Assembly: GCA_016800925.1 (NCBI GenBank)
Contig: JABCPU010000145.1
Coordinates: 1 to 64,000, forward strand
Reading direction: 5' to 3'
DNA from: Suillus spraguei
Lineage: Eukaryota; Basidiomycota; Agaricomycetes; Boletales; Suillaceae
Length of the DNA: 64,000 nucleotides
The stretch's first letter is position 1; each line of letters starts with the position of its first letter. The position numbers were made by a program, and so were the translations under genes. Below the pieces are notes generated by a model. The model saw only the letters and a list, made by a program, of their open reading frames with translations, was not told the origin of the DNA and did not search any database. Shown here in pieces: positions 21,463-32,819 of the stretch.

Positions 21463-22524
21463 TCATTCTTTGTCCAGACTCTTAGACCACCAATGCTTGG
21501 CATACAGTGAAGGTTTTGATTTGGGGACTTTGGAGTCTACTACCTTCGCGATGACATCAGTTAGGTTGCTCAGAGCCTCTTCGAACTGGGCATCTGAAGT
21601 TATCTTGGTTGGTGGGGGGATGCTTCTAAGTTGTTCGGACAATGCTTCATTGATGATGTCCCAATCAGCTTTTCTATAGTTGTGGTGTGGGGTGTCATTT
21701 ATTTGGTCTGGGTACAGATCAATCAAGCTGATGATAGGGAAATGGTCCATTACTACTGGCCTTAGGTGGTATTCTATGTTGCACATGGTGAAGGCGTGTT
21801 GAAGTCGGGCTGAGCAGAAAACATTGTCGGGGTGGGTAAGGTTCTTGGTGGCAGATGCTTCTAGAGTTGTGATACCTTGAGGGAGGACCTGGACTAGATT
21901 ATATAGTGCGAGTAAGTTTATGAGTACACCTGCAGCATCTAAGTTCGCTGCAGTGAATAGATGGTTGTTTGTATTTAGTTCCCATAGTGGATGGTGACGA
22001 TTGAAATCGCCTAGCCATATTATATTTTCATTATGTACTTCCTCCTTGCCTTGAGCGAGTTGTTGAGGGATTCTTGGCACGCGGTATGTTCAGACTGCAT
22101 GTCTTTCGAGAAAGTGCATGGTGCCGTCGTGGTCGCATGGGTTGTAGATATTGTAAATACGCACCTTTCTGAATTTGCCCATGAGTTCTAGTGCCATGAC
22201 ATTTGCCAATTGTATTGGGATTGTGTGCCATAGATTCTTGGATATCTTCTTGTTGATGAGCATTATTACTTGAGTGCGGTCCTGGTTGGTGTGGTGTGTG
22301 GTCAGGTAGAGTACATCCCAGTAGCATTTGAGGTTGGATGTGTTGGCAAGATTGACGGGGTTGAGGAACAGTTCTTGTATACAAGCTAGGTCGAAGTTGT
22401 CTGGGTTAAGGTTCTTCAGTAGGTGTTCCCAGGCATGGGAGGATTTTTGGAGGTTTTGTTGCCATATCCTGAAGTTTGTTCTAGGTTGATGTTGAGCGTT
22501 GAGGTCATTCTGCATTAGTCCCAA
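21463..22524 (-). pseudogene. LINE endonuclease domain
   Basis: Two consecutive minus-strand frames carry the exonuclease-endonuclease-phosphatase fold motifs: RIWQ-QNLQKSSHA at the start, CIQELF (the catalytic Glu), then IIWLGDFNRHHPLW (the GDFN motif) and VMDHFPIISLI (the SDHxPI-type motif, here MDHFPI). The frame changes near 22090. The enzyme nicks target DNA to prime reverse transcription. Confidence 0.75.
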
Positions 22525-22936
22525 CCGCTGGCTGTGTTGCTGTCCTGGTTATAGTCTAGTGTTGAGAAAAAGAGTCTCTAGATTGGTTGTCGTCATATTG
22601 CTGTTGAGGCGGGTAGGTTGCATAGTCTCTGCAGGGTCTGGTGGGTGGGTTGGTTTTGTCTTGATGGGTCCACATGTCTGTTAGGCGTGATTGACTGCCT
22701 AGTGGGATGATGTTCAGGTATGTGGACCTTGGGCGTGCTGGGAGGTTTGATCTGTAGTTGGTGAGTCTCGGTCCATCTGGTCTGGGGGGGAGCAGGCGGG
22801 GTGTTTGATTGGTGTGTGTTGTGTATGGGCTGTTACCTTCTGCTTGTGGTTCTGGTGGGTCTTCTAGTGCCTCGTTTACTTTCTCCCATGTGAGAGGGTC
22901 TTCCGTTGGATAAAACCTGTATAGTGACTTGCTGTT

Positions 22937-25312
22937 TCACTTTTTGTGTGCTTCCCATTTACCTATGAATGTGTGGCATTTGCGACTCCATGCTGCGTGG
23001 CCTTTGGCTTTGTAGTTGACGCAGTAGAAGTTGTTCTGGTCAGTGACGCTGCACATATTCATGCAGTGTGAGTCGCCGCATGTTCCACAGGAGTCCGTTT
23101 CATTGGGGCAGTCGGTTGACATGTGGTTGCCATCGTACAAGTGGCATTTGAGGCATCTTGATGGTTTGGGTAAGAGTTTACGACCATATACCTTCTTACT
23201 TGTGATTGATAGTCCGAATTTGATGGTGTGGTTAGCGCTTTCCCTGGATTTGAAGGTGAGTATTACATGAGCTGTTCTTTGGTTTGGGCTCCTCCTCACT
23301 ATTGATTTAATGTATCGTGCTTTCAGGATGCTCTTTGGTGCAATGCCAGCTTTCTTTTCTGTGTCTGCCAGAGCTGCTGTTGATTCTGGGAAGAAAGCTA
23401 CTGGCATGTTCTCTATGAGGACATGGTATGATCTGTCTTTAATTGTTATGTTAGTACTGAAGCACTCAAGGAAGTTACTTCGGTTTGAGGGTGTGTTGAA
23501 CCATTCAGCCAACTCCTTGGTGTTCAGTTCATATAGAATTCCGCCATGTGGAAGTTTGTGTGCTGATACAAAAGATAGGTTGGTAGGGGTTGGGATGTTG
23601 TCCTTGTTCATCATTTTGAGGATTAACTTTGCCTTGGATACCAGCTGTTCCTCTGTGAGTTGGGTCGTCATGTCCTTTGGCATAAGAAGTGATCTTCTAT
23701 CTATCAGAATTTGTCTTGATTGTCCCTCGGTGCATGAGAGAAGCTTTGTTAGTGGTCCTGGGATTAAGGATTTTGCTGCTGCTGCATAAGTTCTGGGTCC
23801 TTCAGACCCAGGTTATCTGGTACCTGCTTGCACATGGTTGTCCATTGCAGTTGTTACGTTGTAACGAACATATTGGCACTGGCCTTAAAACCCTATCTTT
23901 TGGCACACATCTCACATCTATAGAATCTCCACCAGTCCAAAGGCCATCTTACTCCTTTAGCATTGCCGGCGGCATCCCATGCTTACCACACACCATACTG
24001 ACTGCCACACCACATTCCACATACCGATGTCCTCCCGTGTCCTTGCCGCGTCCACATAGCTCCATTTGGTGCATTGTTTGTTTTATGTCCGTTATCACTG
24101 ATTATGGACCATGGCAAGTCTTATTACATGTTGCCTCGTGCTACATTTACATACAGCGGTTACTGCACTCAAGTGCTACTGATCTCACCTAGAGCATTCT
24201 GAGTACATATGATTTAAGATATAAGCACCGCATACCCCGCACGATACAATACCTGATTTTACCCTATTGCACATACTATAGGTTAGGATTATTGTCTAGC
24301 TCTAAATTTACCCAGTAGTGGACTTAGTCTTTAAAGTTCTTTACCACTTGTTAATCGATCACACTCTTTCACCGTTACTGCTGGACTCTTGATTCCTATT
24401 TTGACTGAACTTCTCATGCACTGCTACTTTACCGCTGAAAATACTGCAGCCTTCTTTGCTGTTTCTTTGCACCGCTCGCAACTTTAACCACTGATAATGT
24501 TGCTCATCACCGCTCACTTGATGCTACTGTTACTGACTTTGTTTCAACGACGCTAGTACTGCTACTTACTACGCTACTTCCGGCAGCATCACCGCTGACC
24601 GCGGCAACTTACCGCTGACTACAATGCTACTTTAGCTCACTGGTTTGACTTGGATTTAACTATACTAACAGGCATCCCCCTTGAGGGTCGAACGCTCTTG
24701 TTTTGCAAGTGAAGCAGACTAGACGGAGCGCAAGACCACACATACTAACTTAGGAGGTAGTTTATCTACAGCCCAGGTTAGGTTGTATTTTTACAATGTT
24801 TTTCACTGCTTTGTCTATTCCCTCAAATGAATTGGTTAAGTTGGCACGCACCTCGTTTACGGTCTCCTCTAGAGCACTCTGGAGTTTGTCTGCTGATGTT
24901 GCGAGCTCATCAGCCTTTTCTACCATGATTGTTAAAGGCCCTCCTAACAGGTTCTCGATTCTGTTTATGATGTTCGTCATATCCATTGATCATTCCGAGT
25001 CGTGTAGCATTAAGGCAAGTGCTCTGAGTATTCTGAGTGGGTTGAGCCCAGGCCTGCAGGGATGCTGAATTCGAAAATCGCTGCTGCGATTTGCTTGAGC
25101 ATTGTGCCTGCTGTTGGTAGGATGAGACCATGAGTGGTCAATAACTTCTTTGCTGTGGTAGTGTTAGTTATGTCTGTTCTAATTCCTGTACCATCTATAT
25201 GTTCTTCTAAGGTTTTGCTCGTGGTTAGTAATGGTTTGTTAGCCGTGGTTTTCCTAAGTTTGGCGTTGGCCGCTGTTGTGAGCACTGGGCTCGCGGATCC
25301 TGTTAATGCCAT
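22937..25312 (-). pseudogene. LINE ORF1, split by LTR-B copy 3
   Basis: The N-terminal part lies at 25312-24796 (with a frameshift near 25000) and reads into FEGIDKAVKN. The C-terminal part resumes at 23859 with VTTAMDNHVQ, then TYAAAAKS, a conserved-looking N-terminal block, and from 23683 the main frame. The latter has an esterase-free RNA-binding type region and zinc fingers CLKCHLYDGNHMSTDC, CGTCGDSHCMNMC and FYCVNYKAKGHAAWSRKC. ORF1 proteins bind element RNA. Removing the LTR restores the order, though not necessarily one open frame. Confidence 0.75.
23860..24795 (-). repeat. LTR family B, copy 3, inside LINE ORF1
   Basis: 936 bp on the minus strand, from TGTAAAAATACAACC at 24795 to GTTCGTTACA at 23860. 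The flanks, read on the minus strand, are ACAT and ACGT, fitting a 4-bp duplication of ACGT with one CpG decay. The interrupted LINE frame reads through if one 4-bp copy is removed. Confidence 0.82.
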
Positions 25313-25559
25313 TCTCTGGATTGTGAACTGGGATTTGTTAGTCGCCTTGGGGCAGGCTTAGCGCTGTTGGGCGCGGTGTTGACTAGGGCTTTTTCGGGGT
25401 CCTGGTCGGGGTGCCAGGTAAGGGTCCAAGAAGCGATCTTTCATTATTACTTGACGCCGGATCACTCGAATTGCCATCCTCTGATTGAACGGTATGGCGA
25501 GTTTTGCGCTTGAGAGGCTTCGCACATGCTATCCTATTGGGATCATAGGAAGACGGCCC

Positions 25560-26480
25560 CTAGCTGCTGCCATCACTCAGATACATCGTCGTGTGAGAGT
25601 CTGACACGGACGACATAAAGGTATCAGCATCCATCATCGTGTCCAGCTGGAACCAGAGTATGCATAGCTGGTATGTTCTGATAGACACTTTCATCTGTAA
25701 ATTTTGTGCTTGAGGGAATAGCGGTTTGGGTCCATACACGTGGGGATCCCCCACTGCTCAAAGTTCCGTGTCAACGATGACGGTGAGAATGTAATTTTAT
25801 GAGCAAAATTAGGTCCATTCACATACATACCACTATCGTACTCGGGCTGGGACCATGCAGGTTTCCAGTGGCGCTTGAGGGGCAGAATGGAGCTGCGGAG
25901 AATAGTATTAGCTGGGTCCATTGAGGGAAACTGGAGGAGACCAGCCACCGGAGTGGTGAACTGGTTCAACGTCAGAAACGACGTCTGATCATGTTGGAAA
26001 GACTCCCTTACCAAAGATCTGGAGAATTAAAGGAGAAACGGTGAGCACTCGGTTAGAGTGGCACGTACTCCACTTGCACCTTCACATAGCCATCTTCCTC
26101 GCATGCTTAAGCCCATCTGCCAAAGGCCGTCAGTTTAAGTCGATCATTTGAATGAAGTGGAACCACATACTTAGCCCTTGCAGAGCCACATCGTCTGGAT
26201 GAGCAAGATCTTGAGCGTCTTCCGAGAGCATGTCAGCGATAAGTTCGGGGTGGATTCTAGGTTGAGAATGCATGCGCTAAAAATGATAAGATGAACCACG
26301 TCATTCGAATCAAAATCGAGCACCAACCTATCCAACACAATTTGAAGACTATTGTATGAGGCACTAAATGCAGAAGGCATTGTCAGCATATGAATACACC
26401 AAGTCAACATATAGGTAGACTTACATAGACATATTGATGACTTGAACGGGTGATGTGAAGTGGCTAAGATGACAAGGTGA
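25560..26480 (-). CDS. Hypothetical multi-exon gene, possibly F-box-like
   Basis: On the minus strand a short first exon (ATGTCTAT then GTAAGT) is followed by SASYNSLQIVL, an exon reading HSQPRIHPELIADMLSED and then LAHPDDVALQGLS. Next come small exons and a longer one (26014-25691) containing LLQFPSMDPANTILRSSI and WGIPTCMDPNRYS. The IHPELI...DV.LQGLS block resembles the start of fungal F-box-like proteins that choose ubiquitylation targets, but this is a weak match. Splice sites fit GT-AG. Exon phases were not fully reconciled, so the model and function are uncertain. Confidence 0.35.
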
Positions 26481-26639
26481 AGCGTCAAAGTGAAGAAGAT
26501 GAGAGATAGTGAAGTGAAAGAAAACAACACCAGCTTTTTAGCCTCACAACATGTGGTGAAGCACTAGATTTTGGACTCCATCTTCTCCGCGTTGGTCGTG
26601 AGTTGGTTTTGCAACACTAATTGGAACACGCTGAAAATT

Positions 26640-28665
26640 TATCATTCTGAAGTTGAGTCTGATTGTGCAAGCGGAAACAATGAAACAAAATAGTGATATT
26701 ACGTTACATATAATAGGGAATCCTGTGACAAAAACACAGCCTGATACACGAAAGGGAGAGCACTGGTGGCAAATACCATTCATACTTTGCCCTTGACTCC
26801 AGCGACCTGGACGTCTTGCTAATGCAGGAGTTCGAGCGTTGCCTATCGTGGCCCATTTTAAGAGTTGAAACGGAAGCCGGAGCTGTGGTTAAAAAACGCC
26901 AATCAATTACATAGATACAATAGCCACATCGATTACTATCATACAAAGTAATCGACGTGGCTATCCAAATCTTAAAATCAATACCGATTATGCAGCGTAG
27001 CCAAAAAGTTGCCCGGATTCGATACCAGAGGTCGACAAGCACCTAGCCAGGTTTGACGTCCATGGATATAGATAAATATTCGAACGACCACTTCTAACAT
27101 GCATGATCTCTCACTTTCAGCTTACCATACTTCTTCATACACAGTCAAGATGTCATTGTTGAGAGCGGAATGACCGGTGAATGCTGGAGTTCGAACATAG
27201 GCTGGAAGAAACGTGCGGAGTGAGGAGGGAGTGAGAAAGCTGTCAAATACTCGTCAGAAGCGCCAACGTAGTCTTTATGTATAAGGAACATACACAACAG
27301 ATAGCGCTAATTGCAAACCTGTACACTCTATCTACACAGGAATGAAGCTGTGAGCGAACAGGATGGAACGTACCTTGAAACAAACAAGTGCTCAACTTCC
27401 TCAGGCCTCAACTCTCAACCAGATACCTCTCGTGATTGCGCTCTGTGCCCGCCTGAAAGGTGCTTCCAGTGAGCAATACTCTAAGCTGTTCTGCAGGTTG
27501 AAGCTGACGACTTACTTACCAGTAATTTCGAATATTCATAAAGATCTCTCGCGCATTCTCGCAGCTGCATTCATTGTCCATCTTGTGGATGGGGATTGAA
27601 TCCTGTAAGCACGTCGTCCCACGAACCATGGCTTGTGTGATTCTGACAAGCACCAAAGAAGGTAGGCGCTGAACTCACCAACAAACTGTGCCACTGCCGA
27701 ATAACCTGGTCTGATTCCAAGATCCCAACGGACTTCTCGCATAGACGATCCGCCATAGTTGAACACGCATGTCTTCCTCCAGCAGTAAGATGCCAGCGAT
27801 CACGCCATGCCAGACGATGCGAGGTCATACCCACCAGGTACAAGGTGTTGTGTACTTGCTTGACGGACAACACATCATCACATGTTCGGTGGACGGCTCA
27901 CTCCGACTATGGAACCTAAAGAGCGGGAAACAGATGAGCGAGGACTGGCGGGACGGGGATGGCGGAGAGTGGTCCATGACATTATCTCCAAATGGAAAGA
28001 TAATTGCAAGTGGAAGCGCAGATATCGGTTACAAAGTTAAGTTGTGGGACGTCAAGACGAGGAAGGTCATTGCCACTTGGACAGGACACAGCGATGTCAT
28101 ATGTGCATTGTGCTGGCGTGGAGATGGTGAACGAGTAGCGAGTGGATCCTGGGACGGGACAGCGAGAGTCTGGGATGTCAAGAGCAGCAAAAATATACTG
28201 ACAATCAAAACCGGTCATGATTGGGTGCGAGTGATGATGTACTCGCCTGACTCATCAAAACTTGCAACAGGCGGACATGGAGACAACGCTGGGATGCAAA
28301 AAGGGGCAAGCTTCTCAAAACACTCGATCACGATAATATTGTTTACAGCTTGGCATGGACATCAGACGGACACAAGCTTATCTCCAGTTCATATCGTCTG
28401 ATTAGGATATTCAGCACTGACACCTGGCAGCAAATCGCCTTCCTTGAAGGTCACACCCATCTTGTCACCGGCATCTCCTTGTCTCAGAACAACCGCTTTC
28501 TTGCAAGTGTATCATGGGATAATACAGTGTGTATATGGAATCTGGAAACCAACCTCCCAATTGGACCACCCTTCCAGCACGAACAGGATTTGCGCTCTGC
28601 AGCCCTTTCCCCTGATGGAAAGGTGTTAGTCACTAGCTGCAAAAATGGAAACGCATACACATGAG
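26640..28665. repeat. Duplicated segment, copy 1 (divergent gene plus WD40)
   Basis: The segment 26640-28665 is collinear with 32815-34700 at high identity, including non-coding parts. The upstream half is present a third time at 31980-32805. The three were made by local duplication, with the middle copy lacking the WD40 half. Confidence 0.85.
26690..27756 (-). pseudogene. Unknown divergent gene, copy 1
   Basis: A start at 27756 gives MADRLCEKSVGILESDQVIR then QWHSLL, a GTGAGT intron, an exon with KMDNECSCENAREIF ending MNIRNYW before GTAAGT, and further exons. One of these reads VGASDEYLTAFS and ELQHSPVIP in a frame disturbed by a one-base change. The ATG lies 12 bp from the start of the WD40 gene on the other strand, so the two share a promoter region. 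The same exon signals recur in the copies ending at 32798 and 33924. The family is unknown to me. The frame of later exons is broken. Confidence 0.4.
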
Positions 28666-29760
28666 ATGTTCACGACACCTGCGAAGAAGCCAGTCTTGAT
28701 GACCTAGTGTCCGTTGGTATCAATACAGCAAGTGTCAAAATATCATTCACTCTCTTTTACTAACAATTTTGTATGCTGTTAGGCGTCTCAAGATGGTTCA
28801 CACACACCCCGCTCTTCGCTTGATGACAAGTCATTTTTGGAAGTACGTGTCGTGTTTCCATCTTTACCAATCACTATAACAGTGACATTACAGGCTGATG
28901 CTACGCAATGTCCTCACCAGTTTGGCGGTGTCGATGAGTTGTCACCAGCGTTTTTTGCTAGCATGGAAGCCAATGTTGATGTGCGTAATCAGTACTTCAA
29001 TTGCCTAGTTCCTATCTAGATCTCTGCTCTCAGTCCTCCCCATTGGATGGTGTTCATTCCTCTGTAAATCCACTCCTTGCTCGCCTTTCCTCGTTCCTTC
29101 AGCGCTCTCGATCCGCCAAAGGTGAAGCAGCAGAACTTCAGCAAACTCCCGAAAGATCTTCAGTGTTCCATCTGCACGCACTTCTTGTTCGCCTGTCATC
29201 ACTCCTTCACCGCTCTCCACCTGAAAATGATTTACCAGACGAACTACAGCAGTCCTCCATACCTTCGTGGTTACATCCACGTGTACTTTTAGCTCATCTC
29301 TCCTCACTTTTCCCTCAATCTCTACTCAACACTGACGAAGAAGCCGAACCCCATTCCACAAAATCTTCGAGTTCACATTCAACTGCACTCATTAGTCGAC
29401 TGTCCTCATTCCTCCGTTCTCAACCGCACACCAACGACGAAATCGAACTCGCGCAACGTCTGAGCCGTCCTCCTGTAGTCGAAGTGGCTGCAGTGCGGGA
29501 CAAGCGGGTATGTTTCTCTTTCATCCATTTACAACCGTTTAATAATTTTTGTTCAGCCCTTAGTTGTTGCTCAGGGGCCTCAATTCAAGAGAGCAAAACG
29601 AGCATATGAGCAAAAAGTTCAATCACAGGGCCAAACCCAGGCGTCGTCATCGCACAGTCAGCCTGTCAGTGGGTCAACATCCGTGAGCCCTCCTGCTCCA
29701 GGTGCAGCAGCCGCACAACCACCACCCATATCATGGTGGACTCAGACTGTAATGTTTATC
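27769..29760 (+). pseudogene. WD40-repeat protein with Ser/Pro-rich tail, copy 1, inactivated
   Basis: The N-terminus MSSSSSKMPAITPCQTMRGH leads into seven WD-type blades, e.g. DGSLRLWNLKSGKQ, TWTGHSDVICALCW, WDGTARVWDVKSSK. Compared with copy 2, ten bases are missing near 28292 (GTAACAATCT), shifting the frame. A G-to-A change makes TGA at 28662 where copy 2 has Trp. The tail exons (28790-28852, 28891-28980, from 29020) encode ASQDGSHTPRSSLDDKSF and about four 35-residue repeats of the LLARLSSLxxRSPP type, then a hydrophobic end with MFICC. WD40 proteins are scaffolds; the role of this tail is unknown. The gene keeps a blade that copy 2 lacks. Confidence 0.8.
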
Positions 29761-29831
29761 TGTTGTATCTCCACCACACGCCAACAGTGATTAATACAGA
29801 TGGTATTGTAAAATTTGGACCTTTGCTTGTA

Positions 29832-30248
29832 CATCAGGAAATCATGAGTTTACCTATTCCTTACTTATTTCAAACTTTTCCCACTTATTCCAAATGGATC
29901 TACTTATTTCTCTTAAATTACCACCTGGTCCCAACTGAACTATCAGGATCTGTTAGCCATCATTATAAATGTGTGCTATAAAATTATTGGACTCTTAATT
30001 TGCAAAATAGTACCTCAAGAGAATATTTGAGAAATAAAATCATCAGCATTAATGTGTCACTCGAGCTTCATACTAGTCACTAATTGTTGGTCTTATGCAA
30101 TGAAACTTGTCTCTCAGGCCCAACAAACATATTGGAATACTCAATTTTGAAGCAGTTGTCAAATTTCAGAAAAAAAGTAGGTCCATTTGAAATAAGTGGG
30201 AAAAGTTTGAAATAAGTAAGGAATAAGTAAACTCATGATTTCCTGATG
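29832..30248. mobile_element. 417-bp inverted-repeat element (MITE) flanked by TA
   Basis: About 80 bp at the left end (CATCAGGAAATCATGAG...) is repeated in reverse complement at the right end with only a few mismatches. TA lies on both sides (29830-29831 and 30249-30250), as for Tc1/mariner-type insertion. The central 250 bp is AT-rich with no coding frame. It sits in the 3' region of WD40 copy 1. The paralogous sequence at 15850-15920 lacks it, confirming insertion. Confidence 0.88.
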
Positions 30249-30250
30249 TA

Positions 30251-31897
30251 GTTATTCTGCACTTGTGTGTCTTTCGTTGCCTTTCAGCACATCATAAATC
30301 ATTTCTCTCGTCGTACCACTCGTGTAATGTGTCGGATTCGATCATGCTAATTGTTGCAGCTCCTGTTGGAAATCAACCCGCCAACGTAGTACATAGTCGT
30401 TTGACTCAGACACTGATTCACTTAGCGCTGCGCCAGCGGAGTTACCTGATTAGGTAACTCTACTCACAGACACTTTTGTTTCACTAGAGTTCGTTCTATC
30501 TAGCCAGCGCCCGTTTTCTATTAGCTCCTTCGTTAGCTTTCCTTCGTCTCTTCTTCTCTTCTCTTCACATAGAGGCCTGATCAAACTCTGGTCTTTTACA
30601 ATGGCCCTGGTTGTGGCAGGCGAATCAGAGAATGGCATCATGACCGTGAAACAGAATGTCTGTTATACTCATGGTCATGGCCATCCGATGTCTCGTAGGC
30701 CTGAACAGGTCTTTATATGCATTCCGATGGCAGACACTTTTTCAGCGTTTTCTGCTTCAAAAATGCCAGTCATCGCTATACATGCAGGTTGCTAAATTCT
30801 CAAGGTAGCTTCTGACGCATCTGACAATCATTGATGTGTACGACCTGATCATCCCAGGCCTCTACAAATCCGCAACTTATCTAGCACCTGCACGTCCTCA
30901 AACGCATTTTTTCTCCCTTATCCTTTGCTCTGTCCCACTACATGCTTTTCTTTCTGGGCAATGTGCACCTTCTTGGCGGGTCGCTTTGTAACTGGCCTTC
31001 CACTTACGAGTGCGGTCAGCAAGAATTTCCAAGCCCAAGTCGATCAACAGCTTGAATGATGTTGTCTCTTGACGTTCCACACTCTGAATATTCCATCGAA
31101 GGATCCGCTCACCAATCGCCCTCAGTCTGAACTCCAGCAGATGGACGACACTTCTTTTGTGTGCCCCATCAATTTATTATTTCGTGATGGCCTCGCTGCG
31201 TCGATGTCCCACAATATTGGTGCGCCATCAAATTCCTGCTTGCCACATTCTTGTCATCAGGTAACAATGCTATGTCACGTAGTTCTTCGTATTTCTAAGC
31301 CTCCTCGACCTGCACGCCGCTCTTCAAGCTCCAGACTCGAAGTGAGTCATTTCATGAACAGCTGGGGATTTGATGTCCCCCAGCAGCCATAGGACATCAT
31401 TGACAGTAACGGTATGTCCACGAAGGCTTTTGTGAGACGCTATGGATGATCTTGCTTTGTGTGGCAGGAGAAGACATTATGGCTGCTCATGGACCTCACC
31501 TAACGGGTGCGGGACAACTTTCGTTCTTGCATTCAAAAGCTGGGGTACAGATGCTATCACTTACTCAACGTATGAGAAACAGGGTGGGTGTCTCGTTCGA
31601 TGTAGAGTCCATATAGAAGGAGGTATAGTCCTAGGCTATAGACACGTCTTACAATTTGTATCCTCACTTTTGCCTTGCAGCTTTGGCACTGTGGAGCTGT
31701 ATAGATCAAGCACCCAAGTCGAAGTCGTATTTTTTCATCTGATTGAAAACCAGCACTACCAACAGCAAGAATCTCCTCATAATTAAAATATTGAAGCTCC
31801 AAGCGGGTGATGACAATGACTTCAATTTCAGATACTGCCGAGAGGAACACCAGAATATTAACAGTGTCCGAATGCTCATTCAGCCAAACCAACGTAT
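30251..31897. other. Non-coding or unresolved stretch with a possible plus-strand start
   Basis: A CT-rich run (30520-30590) precedes ATG at 30601, whose frame reads MALVVAGESENGIMTVKQNV and then YTHGHGHPMSR, closing at 30795. This looks like a promoter and first exon, but I could not build a convincing spliced gene from it. No family is recognised. A 22-bp palindrome lies at 30439-30460. Confidence 0.3.
30439..30460. promoter_or_regulatory. Perfect 9-bp inverted repeat
   Basis: GAGTTACCT and AGGTAACTC are separated by GATT. It could be a dimeric regulator site or the relic of an element end. It lies about 140 bp upstream of the ATG at 30601. Confidence 0.35.
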
Positions 31898-31964
31898 TAC
31901 CGCATGTAATGTCTATCATAGGGCTCCGCCCCAACGGACACAAAACAAGGATTCAAAAAAAAAA
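31898..31964 (+). mobile_element. Small retroposed insert with poly-A and 12-bp direct repeats
   Basis: A 67-bp insert ending in a run of A is flanked on both sides by AAACCAACGTAT (31886-31897 and 31965-31976). A poly-A end plus long target repeats is the mark of LINE-driven retroposition. The body contains GGGCTCCGCCC, able to form a short hairpin. I cannot identify the source RNA. Confidence 0.65.
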
Positions 31965-31979
31965 AAACCAACGTATGAA

Positions 31980-32798
31980 CCTCGAGACTGAAACCTTGAC
32001 ATCGATCATGCAGCTTGGCCGAGAAGTTCCCCAGATTTGATACTGGATATCAATAGGCACCCAACCAGGGTAGAGGTATGCTGTATATGGACATAGATAA
32101 GTATTCGAACAACCACCACTAACACGCATGATCACTCACCTATCAGTTTGTCATACCTTGTCATACCCCGTCGACATCGTTGACTCGACCGGAATGTCCG
32201 GTGCATGCTGGAGTTCAAATATAGAATGGAAGAAAGATGTGGAGTGGAGCAGGAGTGGGAAAGCAGTCGAATACTTATGAGAAGCACCAACACAGCCTGT
32301 ATGGATAGGAAAATATACAGTACAGGTCGTCAATAGCAGACCTATGCACTTCGTCTACAAAGCTGTGCAGAAAGTACAAGGATAACGCATGAAACGCACC
32401 TTAAAAATGGTATGAAACGAATGACTAGTCAACTTCCTCGACTCCCAACCAGATATCCATTGATCTCTGGTGATTGCGCACTAGGCTCGTCTGAAAGGTG
32501 CTCCCCATAAGCGAACCTCTAAGCTCTCGTGCAGGCTGAAGTTGATAACTTGCTTACAGCAACTTGGGATACCCATAATATCGCTCGCGCATTCTCGCAG
32601 CTATATTCGTTGTCGTCTTGTAGATGAGGATTGAATCTTGTGAGCACGCTGTCCCGTGAACCATGGCTTGTGTGGTTCTAACAAGCATAAAATCAAGGAA
32701 GATAGGGTCCTGAAACTCACCAGCAAACTGTGCTTTTACCGAATAACTTGGTCTGATTCCAAGATCACAACGGACTTCTCGTATACACGATCCACCAT
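31980..32798 (-). pseudogene. Unknown divergent gene, copy 2 (WD40 partner missing)
   Basis: Collinear with 26990-27756. The start at 32798 gives MVDRVYEKSVVILESDQVIR and then TAA where copy 1 has CAG. A later exon reads FNPHLQDDNEYSCENARA or, in the other frame, the copy-1 type sequence; another reads VGASHKYSTAFPLLLH and ELQHAPDIPVESTMST. Beyond 32810 the sequence runs straight into the next duplicate instead of a WD40 gene. Confidence 0.45.
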
Positions 32799-32819
32799 AG
32801 TTGAACGCACATTGAGTCT

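Larger units (their letters stand above)
18388..25400 (-). mobile_element. Tad1-like non-LTR retrotransposon (LINE), decayed
   Basis: Minus-strand order is ORF1 with CCHC fingers, apurinic-type endonuclease, reverse transcriptase, RNase H, then a Cys/His-rich C-terminus. This is the layout of Tad1-clade LINEs common in fungi. The 3' end is marked by an A/T homopolymer pair at 18388-18408. The 5' end lies near 25400 but is not exact. LTR-B copy 3 interrupts ORF1. Several frameshifts and stops separate the domains, so the copy is dead. Clade assignment is from domain order and motif style, not a tree. Confidence 0.8.

Noticed and set aside
16420..24795. LTR-B copies 2 and 3 as the two LTRs of one retrotransposon around the LINE
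   Set aside because: They point in opposite directions, and copy 3 lies inside LINE ORF1, so they are independent insertions.
25010..25361. Plus-strand hydrophobic frames opposite LINE ORF1
   Set aside because: Antisense shadow of the ORF1 N-terminal region.
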